This document shows, piece after piece, positions 45,352-56,339 of a stretch of 64,000 nt of DNA. The stretch is from Polyporus tsugae (Eukaryota > Basidiomycota > Agaricomycetes > Polyporales > Polyporaceae), in contig JAHRBS010000012.1 in NCBI GenBank assembly GCA_024305745.1, positions 129,001 to 193,000 on the forward strand, in the 5' to 3' direction. The position numbers and the translations under genes were made by a program. The notes beneath the pieces are model-generated. The model was not told the origin of the DNA, did not search any database, and saw only the letters and a program-made list of their open reading frames with translations. Each line of letters opens with the position of its first letter. The first letter of the stretch is position 1.

Positions 45352-46278
45352 ATGTCGGAGAAGAGAATCACTCTATACACTGCTGAGGTACGATCACTCA
45401 GAATGCTCCGAGTCGCGTCGACATTTCTGAGCTCTATTTAGGAATCTCCGTTCCCGCACAGAGTCACCCTCGCCCTCGAGGAAGCAAGCCTACCATACGA
45501 CGTTATCTCCTTCGAGCTTATCAACAAGCCGGACTGGTTTGCTGAGAAAGTGTACCCTACTGTCGCAAAGGTGCCCAGCTTGCATTACGAAGGCCAGTCT
45601 TGACCTCCGCTCACTTATTTCCATCTGTCTTAGGTCCCGTATCTCGTGTACGGCGGTCCCAAATTGCAGCCCGGGGATTCGCCGTCTCCCGACCTCCCCC
45701 AGCTCGGCGAGTCCCTCGTCATCCTGGAATTCCTCGCAGACACCTTCCCAGAGGCCCGTCTGCTCCCCTCCGATCCCTTCCTGCGCGCCAAGGCGCGCCT
45801 GTTCCGCCACGCGGTCGAGGAGAAGTTCATGCCGGCCTTCGTCGGGTTCTTCTTCAAGCAGGCCCCGAAGGAGACCTTGTACGACGCCGTAGAGCACATC
45901 CAGGGTTTGCTGCCCCCAACGGGCTTGGCGGTCGGCGAGTGGTCGATCGCGGACGCTGCTTTCCTGCCGGTGTATCTGCGGGCGCTGACCATGCTTGAGC
46001 TGAACCCAGCCATGTTGGCGCTGGGTAGTGCGGCGGAGGTGTCTGCGACGCTGAGCGGATCGCCTAGGTTCGCGCGAATCCGCAAGTACTTGGAGGAGAA
46101 CATGGCTCGGCCGAGCATGGCGAAGACGTGGGATCCGGTACGCCTGATTTCGTTGTCCGAGTCGTTGCCAGAGGAGAGGGATGCTGAGCGGGCTGCCTTG
46201 CAGGTGTCGGTCAAGACGAAAGCCGGTCGCCGCTTTGATTTTTTGAAGGCTCAGGCTCAAAAGGCGCAGCAAAATTAG
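45352..46278 (+). CDS. Glutathione S-transferase, fungal type (copy A)
   Basis: Exons 45352-45387, 45442-45570, 45634-46137, 46204-46278; 247 aa; all introns in phase 0. Thioredoxin-like N domain with Ser14 (ESPFPHR) at the catalytic Cys/Ser position, cis-Pro at KVPYLVYGG, glutathione-binding GESLVILEF, then an all-helical C domain with [15 protein letters not shown]. The fourth exon is supported by copy B and by fragment C, where only the spliced reading gives a shared ending (VSVKTK / VSVKAK / ELIKTK). Differs from copy B by scattered substitutions, for example EKFMPAFVG versus EKYAPAFAG, so the two have diverged while staying open. Stress- or xenobiotic-linked detoxification is the family role. 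Confidence 0.87.
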
Positions 46279-46582
46279 CCCGTCAGGAACTCGTGGCACT
46301 CGAGTTGGCTCTGTAGTGAAGTTGGAGGCAGGTCGAGCCACATTACTAGCTATAGATGGTCGGTCATAGTAGTTACGTCATGTGCGTCTAGCAATAGTAT
46401 TGTGCTTGGGCCTGCCAGTGCTTGGGGACGACTTGACTCCTGGTGCTTATGTGCAACTTCCTTCCCTCTATTGCCGTCGGCCTGTAGTGTCTCTTTTCTT
46501 ACTGTTACATATCTGCCCCGCAGGCTACCTCCTTCCCGTCCGACCTGTCCTTCATCGCATTCCCGCCCGACCTCTTATAGTC
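46279..46582. other. GST-TDG spacer, right arm
   Basis: 304 bp, presumably GST terminator and TDG promoter. No gene seen. Confidence 0.45.
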
Positions 46583-48195
46583 ATGACGGAACAACTTGAA
46601 CGCCCAAACCATGGCTCGGCGGACAGTGGCACGAATGCTGGCGGCGCGGTTCTTACCCCGACGCAAAAGCTTAGAGATCAATTATCTGCCTTTCGTTTCA
46701 ATGAACAGTTGACACCATCTCTGCGCCGTTCCCCTCGGAATCATGGTCGCTTTGTCAAGTTCGAAGAGGAGGACTCGTCCTTACCTGCGCTGGCGCCGGA
46801 TTGCGTCCCTCCAGCTTCCAAGAAGCGGGCGCGCTCTGAACTGACCCTACTAGTCGATGACGCACCTTCGAGGGGCTCGAGTCCCAAGAAGCAACGATCG
46901 GAGTCGGTACCCGCGAAGAAGCGGAAGGGGAAGTCGAGCGTTGCTCCCCCTGAGAAGTACGCACACTTGAACGCCCTGTCCGACCACCTCGGCGAATGTC
47001 CAGACATGTTGAATGGTGAGCAACAAGCAGTACGTACCATTCGAATGCACCTCATGAATGAACACGCTATGCCCTCGTTTCAGTCATGTTCTGCGGAATC
47101 AAGTGAGTACACGTCACCGCCGAGACCGAGCTGCCAGCGGACGTTGAACTTCACACGAGTCCCGGCCAAATGTCGGCGACCCTAGGACATCATTTTGCTC
47201 ATCCAACGAACCACTTCTGGAAGTGCCTCCATGCATCCCGTACGAGGTCGTCAGTCTCGGCCTTCTAATAGCTACTGACGTTTCACTCTGGTTGGTAGAA
47301 CTCACCGACAGGTTGTTGAATCCTCGTGAAGACCACACACTCCCAGCGGACTACAACATTGGCTTGGTACGCGGTCAACCTTTTCATGTGGTATATACTC
47401 AGACAGCTTTGGTTATAAGACGAACTTGGTCTCACGCCCCAGCGCGTCGGTATGTGCAAAATGTTCCATCATCTACGCTTGTTCACTCATCTGTTCTTCG
47501 TTATGAAGGCGGCGGAGCTGGCTAACATCGAGTTCACCGCCGGGGTACCTACGCTCCTCCGGAAAATCGCAGAGAGGCGGCCTCAGATTGTCTGCTTCGT
47601 GGGTAAAGCCATCTGGGAAAGCTTCATCCGCGCGGTCGCCCCACCTTCAACATCCGCTGTGAAGGCCGAGGTCGTAGACGCGGAGTTCACGATGAATGTC
47701 CCTCCCAGCAACATGGCTAGCCCTTCTGTGTCTACGCCCAATTCAGCGTCGTCTTCTGCACCGGCTACCAGGGCACCGTCGAGAGCGAAAGTCGAACGCA
47801 CAAAGTCGAAGAAACCCAAGCCTGAACCTTTCGTGTATGACCTGCAGCCATATAAGATCGTCCACACCGCACGTACGTAGACCGGGCTTGTTTCGCTGGT
47901 TGCGCAAAACGCTTGCTCACGCCCAGACTTCGAAGCTGACGCGACGGTGCACGAGACGCTCTTCTCCGTCGTAGTGAGCACCTCCGGACTCGTCGCCGGC
48001 TATCAGGTACGTTGCGTCTGCTGCAGTGATTATTTTACCCAGTCGATTTACTCGCTCACTTCGACCCCATAGCTCCCAGAGAAAGCCAAGCAGTTCATTG
48101 CGCTCAAGAAACGTGTAGACGAGCTGAGGGGCGGTACTCTGGACACGTCGTTCATGACCATCTTGTCCATCCCGTCCGACCCGCTCTTGAATTGA
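46583..48195 (+). CDS. G/T(U) mismatch-specific DNA glycosylase, TDG/MUG family (copy A)
   Basis: Exons 46583-47015, 47084-47102, 47160-47239, 47299-47366, 47420-47449, 47509-47872, 47927-48006, 48073-48195; 398 aa, all phases closing. The 19-nt second exon ends in AA, which joins T of exon 3 to form the catalytic Asn (GINPG, Asn151), followed by GHHFAHPTNHFWKC. Next come LTDRLLNPREDHTLP, NIGL-TNLVSRPSAS, AGVPTLLRKIAERRPQIVCF, an inserted Ser/Pro/Lys-rich loop of about 60 residues, LQPYKIVH, and ETLFSVVVSTSGLVAGYQ. The N-terminal ~140 residues are disordered and basic (KKRARSEL, PAKKRKGKSS), fitting DNA contact and nuclear import. It excises T or U from G mispairs, for example after 5-methylcytosine deamination. 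All splice sites are canonical, unlike copy B. Confidence 0.92.
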
Positions 48196-49273
48196 GGCAC
48201 TTTGTTCTTGCATCATATCCCCGAGGCTGGCGCCTTCTAAATCCTCATTCTGTACATCGGAGCCCCCAACTCGTAGAGTCCTCCTTCCCAACTCCAATCC
48301 TCGGCGCTCTCGCAGCCCGACGACTCGGAACGGGGCGCCTCGCGCACTGGCACGACTGCACCAAGGTTTGCGTGCAGAACCAAAGCGGCGCGTGGTCGAA
48401 GCTGTAGACCGTCCGAGTCCGCATCCACGACTCGATTGGGTTCTTCTGCATCCGTTGGATGTGCATAGGACACTTTTGCGGCCGTCTCCGAGTCAGTTCA
48501 CTTCGCAGTCCGAGTCGGAGATCATGTTGCGGTTCGCTTTCTCATTGTATGGGTCGACCTACAATAACTTGTCACCGTGTTCCCAGATCTTGGTAGATCA
48601 GAATTGTCAACAACAGGCGTTATCGCAAACATGATGCATGAGACCTGGTTGAACCGTAAGGACTAAAGTACCTATCGCACATGTGTATAAGGGCGAAAAA
48701 GGATCTGTGAATGTTTAAAGCTAAGCGCGCCGCTTCCCGGGTCACACTAAAAATGTACTGACTATCGAGGGTCGACGTGGCTTGGAAGGCAAGCTAAGCG
48801 GATCGGCGGTGAGGGCACAAGTGATCACCTTTTCCTATATGGGGCTTATAACATTTATGAATGGGATTTAAACCATCCAGTCGGTTAACCAAAGCCGAGA
48901 GCCGTTGTCAGAAGGTCGTTCAACAACGATGTTTCAATAAACACAGACTCCGATAAAACCGTCACAAGAAGTTATGAAGCCTCGCAGGTATCGTCCCGAT
49001 GTTGACAGCAACGATGGAAGCAAACGGGTAAGAACGGGTAAGAATGACGATCATACCACGAGAACAAAGAACACGTTGAATAGGTTCGCGTCCGGACAGA
49101 GCTGAACGGTTGAACGGCCGCAACTGTCAGCAGCAGATATGCATGTTGAACTCTTGCCAGGGCCGCGACCGCATGAAGTGGCCGTTGGACCCTAGTGTCT
49201 GAATGAAAACGTGTCTCGCGTTCCAGACTACTTATTAGCGCAACTAAGGTGCGCATGTACCACGCATCCAAGG
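48196..49273. other. TDG-ICMT spacer, right arm
   Basis: Intergenic; aligns in inverted orientation with 22652-23335 but is longer, with insertions near 48240-48650. No gene supported. Confidence 0.5.
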
Positions 49274-50099
49274 ATGGCCTTCCTCGCACTGCCGACGCTG
49301 AGCACCCCGCTGCTGAAGGTTCCTCTTCTCCTCGGAAACGTCCTGTGTACCTACCATGGCATGTCGCCGCCGAGGGCGCCAGCGACCGCGGGCGAGCTCA
49401 AGAGGATAGGATCCACACCCGACTTCTTGTCCAACTCCCGCGTCCCAAAGCTCGTGAAGGGAAGTGCAGCCGTCGCAAAGGTATGTCCGTAGGGCACGGG
49501 CTGGAAGTTCCACACTGGCAGATTGCATTCTCACTGGCCGTCCATCATAGCTCGTACTGTGCGGCATCGCACTCGCCGAAGCCACCGTCCTCCTGGCCCA
49601 GCAATTCCCATCGCCCTCTTCTGATCGTCTCCTCACCCACCTCCTTCCTGCGGGGACGTCACCATCGTTGCGCCTTACGGCGCTTTCCGCGCTGGCTTGC
49701 GCCCTTGGAATCGCGGGCGGCTCGATCCGGGTGTGGTGCCATCGGTCGTTGGGTCGGTTCTTCACCTGGGAGGTAGCCGTCCGCGACGACCACCAGCTGA
49801 TAACGAGCGGGCCGTACTCGATCGCGCGCCATCCGAGCTACACGGGCTGGATCCTCCTGATGGCCGGGAACTTCACGTTGCTCACGACCGAGGGTTCGTA
49901 CTTTACGGAAGCGGGGCTGTGGGGGACGATGGTGGGAAAGGCTGTGGCGTGTTCGGTGATGGGCTATCTGAGCTGGGTGACGATCAACCTTGTCAAACGA
50001 ACAGCGAGCGAGGACGAGATTTTGAGGAAGGAGTTCGGGGCGCAGTGGGATGAATGGGTGAAGAAGACTCCATACCGTTTGATACCGTTCGTCTACTGA
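49274..50099 (+). CDS. Isoprenylcysteine carboxyl methyltransferase-like membrane protein
   Basis: Exons 49274-49480 and 49551-50099, 70-nt intron, phase 0, 251 aa. Hydrophobic N-terminal segment (LKVPLLLGNVL), further membrane helices (LTALSALACALGIAGG; LWGTMVGKAVACSVMGYL), and the ICMT/PEMT core: RVWCHRSLGRFFTWEVAV, SGPYSIARHPSYTGW, LVKRTASEDEILRKEFG-x-x-WDEW, TPYRLIPFVY. In the family this core binds S-adenosylmethionine and methylates prenylated Cys at the C terminus of Ras-like proteins and pheromones in the endoplasmic reticulum. Many basidiomycetes have several short ICMT-like paralogues, so Ste14 orthology is not claimed. The first 38 codons belong to the duplicated arm; the rest is unique, making this the original locus. 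Confidence 0.86.
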
Positions 50100-50438
50100 A
50101 TAGATCGAAGGCAATGCAATGATGCATATTCAGAGAGATAGTGTCACTACATGGAAGCATCCGGATTCAGCGTGACCATGCTCGAGAAGGGGCAGAAAGG
50201 AGATCTCATACAGACAGCAGAGTGGGCATGACGAATCACCAAATCTTTCGGCTCCGATCGGGACGAATTATGGATCCCGCTCGATCTCCCTTGACGTCGT
50301 GGACAGAGGTTTCAAAGAAGTTCGGAGGGAATATCAGCGAGAAAAGGGAATACACAAATACAGAAACGAAGAACTGCTGTGAACGTCAGCATGCCAGTGG
50401 GGAATGGTAGGCTGTGATGGAGCACACGACTTACGCCG
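50100..50438. other. Intergenic, no gene supported
   Basis: Between the ICMT-like gene and GST fragment C. Nothing recognised. Confidence 0.45.
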
Positions 50439-50870
50439 AAGAACCCCGAAAGAGACCTTGTAGTACGACGCGCTGTAGCACATGCAGTCCCTGCTGCTGC
50501 AGACGGGCTTCGCGGCCGGCGAATGGTCGACCGTCGACGCCACGTTCGTGCCCGCGTACCTCTGGATGCTGACCGTGCTTGAGCTGAACCTGGCTATATG
50601 GCGCGGGGGAGTGCTGCGGAGGTGTTTGCGACGCTGGGCAGATCATGATGCATGAATGTTCGCGTGGGCGCGGAAGTAATTGGAGGACATCATGGCTCAT
50701 CCGAACTTGGCAAAGATGTGGGACCCGGTTCGCCGAATTTCGTTGTTCTCCGAATCATCGAGCCGCAGGATGCAGAGCGGATGACTTTGAAGGAGCTCAT
50801 CAAGACAAAACTCGGTCGCCACTTTGAGTTTTGGCTGGCTCAGGCTCGTGTAGCCCGCCGAAAACTTTGA
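50439..50870 (+). pseudogene. Glutathione S-transferase 3' fragment (copy C)
   Basis: Reads KETL-stop-YDAL-stop-HMQSLL, then GEWSTVDATFVPAYLWMLTVLELN, i.e. the C-terminal helical domain of a copy A/B-type GST with at least two nonsense codons. A frameshift follows after LELNLA and a further TGA near 50650, before the end recovers (MAHPNLAKMWDP) with the same last intron (GTTCGC ... GAAG) and the final exon ELIKTKLGRHFEFW to a stop at about 50868. The thioredoxin-like domain and promoter are absent. A dead remnant. Confidence 0.83.
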
Positions 50871-51576
50871 AGATCGCAAGTCTGCCAGGGTATATGCTAG
50901 ATAAGTCTCTCTCTCAAGTAGGGTCGTGGTTTGGTGGTGGTCACCAAGGTTTCTTAGCCTGAAGATCGTAGCGGGCGCTGTCTACGAGCGTCTACGATAA
51001 TCGACCTTGGGCGTCGATCTCGACGAGTGGCAGACTGTGGCACCGAAAATCGACGCCTCTGTATTTTTCCTTTCCACCCAAGTTGAGCTTGAGGCCTTGA
51101 GGATGCATTGTCCGTCACGCACCTCACTACCACCCTCTCTTCTGGTATATCACCTGCCGGCCTCACAATTGGTGACGATGGGGAGTTGACTGCAGTGGTG
51201 GGGACGACTGGCTGTGGATCACCAGTTACGATTCCGGTAGGACGTTCTCCGGTCGACCGCGTCCATCTGACATATCACTGTATCCCATTTCGTGATCAAA
51301 ATATTTCCATACATTTATGTAAGGTACGTAGAGCAGTCAGAGAAATATCATTCACTTCATGAGTCAACGACCGCAAGTTGCGGACCTGCCCTAGTGCTGC
51401 GAGATGCTGTGCGGCGGCTGTGAACCTCGAAGGTGACCACGGTTTGTGACATTTGGACCTCTCCATCAGCGACCACCAGACGACCACCATCTGCTTGCAA
51501 CAGGCCAGCGCACCATCGTAAGTGTCTCGCTTTGTTCTGCTTGCAAAACATGTCGGCCTTACATACGACTCATAGG
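50871..51576. other. Intergenic and probable 5' UTR of the next F-box gene
   Basis: A GTAAGT donor at 51518 and CATAG acceptor ending at 51575 suggest a 58-nt 5' UTR intron directly before the ATG at 51577. Otherwise nothing seen. Confidence 0.45.
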
Positions 51577-53183
51577 ATGCAGACGGCCATAGTCGGAAGG
51601 CTGCGCAGTCTTCCGGACCTCAATTTCGATATCCTACTCCAGATTATGTCTCTTCTGACACGTCCGGACGTCGCTTGTCTCACCCGCACATGCCGCGCTC
51701 TTCGGGCCGCTCTTTCAGCAGAACTCCCCCGTGGGGATGTCACTGTGGAAGGACGACATTTGACCTCCTTCCTCATGTTCGCTGACGTCAAACGTGGAAA
51801 GGATCGATTATCCTACTTCCACAAGCTCGTCCTGCCTGGATCGACGTACGACACGACGGAAATGTCGAGCGGAGAACAAGCTATGTCGATGAGGGACGTG
51901 AAACGGGCATTATCAGACATTCTCAAGCTCGCTGCACACACCCTCGAGTCCCTGTCCATTCTGGACTTGGACGAGTTCTCATTCCGCCCCTTGGAACTCA
52001 AGAAGATGCTCGACTCGCTCCCCCGCCTCCGAGAACTGGAGATGTCAGGCCTCGACAAGAAGTACCAGAATGCCCTGGTGGACACCCTTCCGCACCTCCG
52101 CACGCTGACCCTCGCTTTTCTTGAAGACGAGGCCGACGTGAGTCCGTTCTTCAAAGTCCCTCGGAGCGACCTCCAGACGGTGACGCTGTACAACGGGACG
52201 TTCAAAGACGTGACCGTGTCTTTCCCCACCGTGCACACCTTGCGCGCCTGTCCAGCGAAGTTCCCGGGCGACGTCGACGCCTACACGCGCATTTTCCCCA
52301 ACGTCCGGGACGTCGCCCTCGACTTTCCCCGCGAATACGGCCGCCTGGACCCCGAGTTCCAGAAGGACATGCAGAGCTACCACCCCGGCATAGAGTGGTC
52401 CAACCCTCACGTCCAGAAGTGGCGCGACCGCCTGCTCAGCCGGCCCCAGCGAAACGCCAATGCGTGGCCGCACCTGCAGAGCCTCCGCGCGGCGGGGCAC
52501 GGGGCGGGGAAACTGGGCTGGGCGGGCCTGACGCGCCAGGTGCCCCGTGTGGAGTTGTGCTGCTGGCGCTTGGCGAACCAGCAGCAGCTCGCGGGGGTGC
52601 TGAACGAGCTGCGCCCGCGCTGCGTCGTCTTCCACCCGAGCTCGTTCCACGGGCCCTGGAAGGACCAGCCGTACGGGTGGGGTCAGCTTCTCGCCCTCCA
52701 GTACGCGCCGTTTGTCACTCGGCTCGTGGTCGTTCTGTGTCGGGAGACGAGGGGCCACGTTTCCCAGGCGGTGTGGCTAGTGCGTCGAGCGTTGCGAGAG
52801 ATCACCTTTTCGCTCGATTGTTGACGGTCTCGGTCTTTCAGGAGAACTTTTGCCGGTATCTGGAGAAGGCTTTCGTTTCCTGTCTCCTGCTCCGACTTGA
52901 CTTCGCATATCCTGCCACTCAAGACCGTTCCGACCAGTTCGAGACATGGCGCGCAGCCATGACACAGAACATCCCTTCTTTGAGGGTCCTACTTTTCCAA
53001 GTCGAGGATGAAGCGGTTCTAGGGTGGGCAAAGAAGGAATGCGCCGGAGGCGATTGGAAAGAAATGGACGAAGGTGCAAAGCGCAAATTCATCGCTTCGG
53101 AGAATATTTGTCCTGCGTCTATCGAACCCTGCGAGCAATGCGAAATGTGCGCCCGCAACGCTCTTCCCATTCACGAATCCTGA
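51577..53183 (+). CDS. F-box protein
   Basis: Exons 51577-52779 and 52842-53183, 62-nt intron, phase 0, 514 aa. The ATG at 51577 (MQTAIVGRLRSLPDL) puts the F-box at residues about 11-45 (LPDLNFDILLQIMSLL ... CLTRTCRALRAAL). An in-frame ATG 27 nt upstream lies in the likely 5' UTR intron. The middle contains leucine-rich segments (LPRLRELEMSG, LPHLRTLTLAFLEDE). The C-terminal 113 residues come from exon 2; without splicing the frame would stop at 52824 within the intron. A late Cys cluster (CEQCEMCARN) is unusual. Presumed SCF ubiquitin-ligase receptor; target unknown. Confidence 0.8.
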
Positions 53184-53285
53184 TCGTTATTGGGTCTAGC
53201 GAATAATCACACAGTCATCGATTGTGCTACCCCAGGTACACTTTACTTCACAACAGTCGGTCAGGTGTATACATCGCATGTTCCA

Positions 53286-54240
53286 TCATTCCTGAGCCGG
53301 AGGCATGGGCACACGGATGTCGCTGTTGATGATGCCCGTCCTCTTGAATCTATCGATGCGCCGAGCGAAGTATCGCGCAGCTTCCTCCTACACGTACCCC
53401 GTCACCAAGGTCAGTGTGCCAGTCCACCACGTATACTCCACCACCACGCAACGCACCTCGTCCCACGTCTTCGCAACGCTCTCCCGCTTCTTGTTGTCCG
53501 CGATGTACTGACGCAGCCGCGCGAACCGGGGCGAGTTGAGCGTTTCGAGCGCCTCGTCCGCCTCCGCCTCCCGGATGGTGAACGGCTTGAGGCGCCAGAA
53601 GTGCTCCATACGGAGCAGGATCGGGACGAGCGCCGCATCGGCAATGGACCACTCCCCGACGGCGAACCCGCCGCTCGACGGTAACTTGCGCTGGAACTCG
53701 TCCAGCACAACGAAGAGGCCGTCGGTCGGTGCGCCCATGAAGACCGTCGGGAACCAGACGGGCAGGAGCTTCTTGTCGACAAACTCAGCGATGAGGCGGG
53801 CCTGTGCGCGCTGGACGGGGTCCGAGGGGAGGAGGTGCGCGGCAGGGAAGAGGTCAGCGAGGAACTGGAGGATGACGAGCGAGTCGGGGATCCCGACCGC
53901 GTCGGCGGACGGGGCTTCGTCGGGGCTGAGTTTGGGCCCGCCGTAGACGAGGTACGGCACCTAGAGAATGGAGAGGCTGGGTCAGAACAGATTGAAACCG
54001 GGTGCGACACAGCGAGACATACCTTGCCTTCACCGGGGTAGACTTTCTTCTCGTACCACTCGGGTTTCTCGACGAGGTCGATCCAGATGATATCGTACGT
54101 CGCCTTGGCCTCTTCAAGGGCCAGACGGACCCTGTGCGGGAAGGGGGAGTCCTGCTTCTTGTCAGACGATGATGGAACGGTGAATCGCAAAGTAGGCTCA
54201 CCACCGCGGCGTAGAGGGTGATTCTCTTGGTGTCCGACAT
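53286..54240 (-). CDS. Glutathione S-transferase, fungal type (copy E)
   Basis: Exons 54240-54202, 54151-54023, 53960-53457, 53387-53286; 257 aa; exons 2 and 3 have exactly the same lengths (129 and 504 nt) as in copies A and B. Product starts [21 protein letters not shown], keeps KVPYLVYGG and [17 protein letters not shown], and has [12 protein letters not shown] in the helical domain. The last exon ([14 protein letters not shown] ...) is 9 codons longer and unlike that of A/B, so copies D and E form a second subgroup. Ser at the usual catalytic Cys/Ser position. Open and with canonical splice sites, so likely functional; weak TATA-like CATAAA about 70 bp upstream. Confidence 0.86.
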
Positions 54241-56339
54241 TGTTCTATCACTGGAGGTGCCCTCTGTTTAGTGCGCTGTGCTGAAATCATGCCAGAGTGC
54301 ACTTGTCCTTTATGTAGACATCTTGAACGCCGCCGTTGTGTCGACCGAGTCCGACGGTCCGAGCATCCCAGGCCGTTCTCAGACGGTGAGGCTTGCGTAT
54401 TCGCCCGGCCGCCACTCAATGTCAATTACAAACTCCAGACAGCACAGCGCTAGCAAAGCGAGTGGACGCGTCGTCAGCATGAGCGTCCTGGCATACTAAG
54501 AACCTGCTGCGGATCTTGCAAACCTCCTCACACGATGACTGCGATCCGCGTCGCATGACCGCAGCGAGAGTAGCGCAACATATAGTACATCACCGTGTTG
54601 CTTTGTTGCGGGGGTCGACAGGGGTCGACTTAGAGCGTAATATAATACAGGGTTCGCTTCGGGAGACATACGAACATCTCTTGATTTTGAACTGCGTACC
54701 TTGCGCTGACATGTTGTCAAATTTAAATGGCGGTAACGACGCACCGCGTGGGCTCTAGATGCCTTCGAATGAGTCATCATAAGTCGATTACACGCTCTTA
54801 CACGGAACAACCGCACGCACCTACACCTGCACAATATGTCATTCTCCCAAAGTCGGATTCTCTACCAGCTCAAATGCTCCGAGGCAGCCACAAGTCACTG
54901 CTGCGGAACAAATATGAACAAATACAGCATGTCTTTCCATTTTAGGCGGGAAATATGAAACGTCGTTGAAATCCTCGGCCGATGTTGTCAGACCAAAACG
55001 ACTACGTGCACGGCTGTCTCGTAATGATACGCACCTAGTATAGCTATTCCCACTGTCAGCCCGCACCCTGCCACCCACCCACCACAGATGACGGCTGTCG
55101 CCGCCCTCTCTTACTCAGGCTTTCGGCCACTGCACGCCTACACAAAGTACTTAGGAAAAATTCCGCCCAATATCTGATCAGCTAACTGCCAGCCTCCTCT
55201 AAGGCCCACGCCTTCCCTTCCGACTTCCGCCATCGCCAACCGCCTGGCGATAAGTATCATCACCGGCTTCAACCCACAATCTGGGACCTTCCCGATTTGC
55301 ACTTGACCTAGAAGACGATCAGATGATGCCACCACTATTATTAACTAACGAGTCTTTAGCAAGATCTGTGTACTTACCCCCGGGCCCCGACTGCCTAAGC
55401 CTTCAAGTTCTCGACGCACCAAACTTCCCCAGAGATCCTGGCAGTCCTGAACAACCTAACGTACGCGTATGAAGAACCATGTACCATAGCCCATGAACAT
55501 ACGAGAGTTCTGATTCTACCTACCTACTCACCCAGCCGAGCAGTGCCAGTGTGTCGCGAGTTAGCATGACCAGGACCCATCGTCACACCGTTAGGCTCGA
55601 ACAGCGCCCGACGCCACAACTTCAAGCCGGCGGCCATCTCGCGCGTCGCGTCACCTTCCACGATCGAAAACCGCCATGGGCCAGTCGTGAACGAAGCGAT
55701 TGAGAGAAAATGTCAGACATGATCCACATCAGAAACCGCAGCGACTCACGTCGACCACCAGGGTCGGTACTTAGAGTCGACCAAGGGCCCCAGGCACACG
55801 GGCCTGTCCGACGCCAGACTTGTGCAAGTCAGGAAATCATTGCTTCCAGGCGTTCGGTAGCGAACTGTCGATCATATCATATGCATGGCGTACCGGTACC
55901 GACGCAGATTCGGGGGTGCGCAAACTGTACATAGGCTAAGGCATCTGCACAGAACATCGACACTTATCTGCCGTCCGGTGCCGTGGCCCCGTCGTCGATG
56001 GGGGTGCAGATCTCGCGAAAGAGACGCGAAATTAAGTCGACGTCGGACACCTCGCGAGATGGTACTTAAGTACTAGTGGTGCGCCTGGATTCGAGGATCA
56101 TTCCGCGAACACGCCCTGATAATGATAACGAGTACACGACGCCGTAATCATTGACCTGTCATCGGCTAGGAAGTAAGTAGTAGTCGTGCTCCAAGGTATT
56201 TGACTGCTTGCGTCATTGGTACACCAATACTTGATGTCAAGAGTAAGAGGTTGAAGAGGGTTAAACCCTCCTTACATCCAACTGGGGGAGTCAGGACCAC
56301 ACAGGCCAAGTGCTTCCGCAGTAAAAACAAGGAGGGTCG
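54241..56339. other. Intergenic, no gene supported
   Basis: About 2.1 kb. Open frames are short on both strands and lack start context, splice logic and motifs. No repeat with the duplication arms recognised. Confidence 0.45.

Larger units (their letters stand above)
38681..49387. repeat. Right arm of inverted segmental duplication
   Basis: Inverted homologue of 22525-28489. Plus-strand order: BRR2 3' fragment, GST copy A, TDG copy A, first 38 codons of the intact ICMT-like gene. It is interrupted at 39335-44621 by a retroelement; without it the arm is about 5.4 kb. Homology begins at GGACTCGCC (38681) inside former BRR2 coding sequence and ends near 49387 inside the ICMT-like exon 1. Confidence 0.9.

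Noticed and set aside
46131..46203. Reading GST copy A through without the last intron
   Set aside because: The same stretch carries stops in copies B and C; splicing at GTACGC/CAG gives matching endings in all three.
45490..46341. 283-aa minus-strand open frame
   Set aside because: Antisense to GST copy A.
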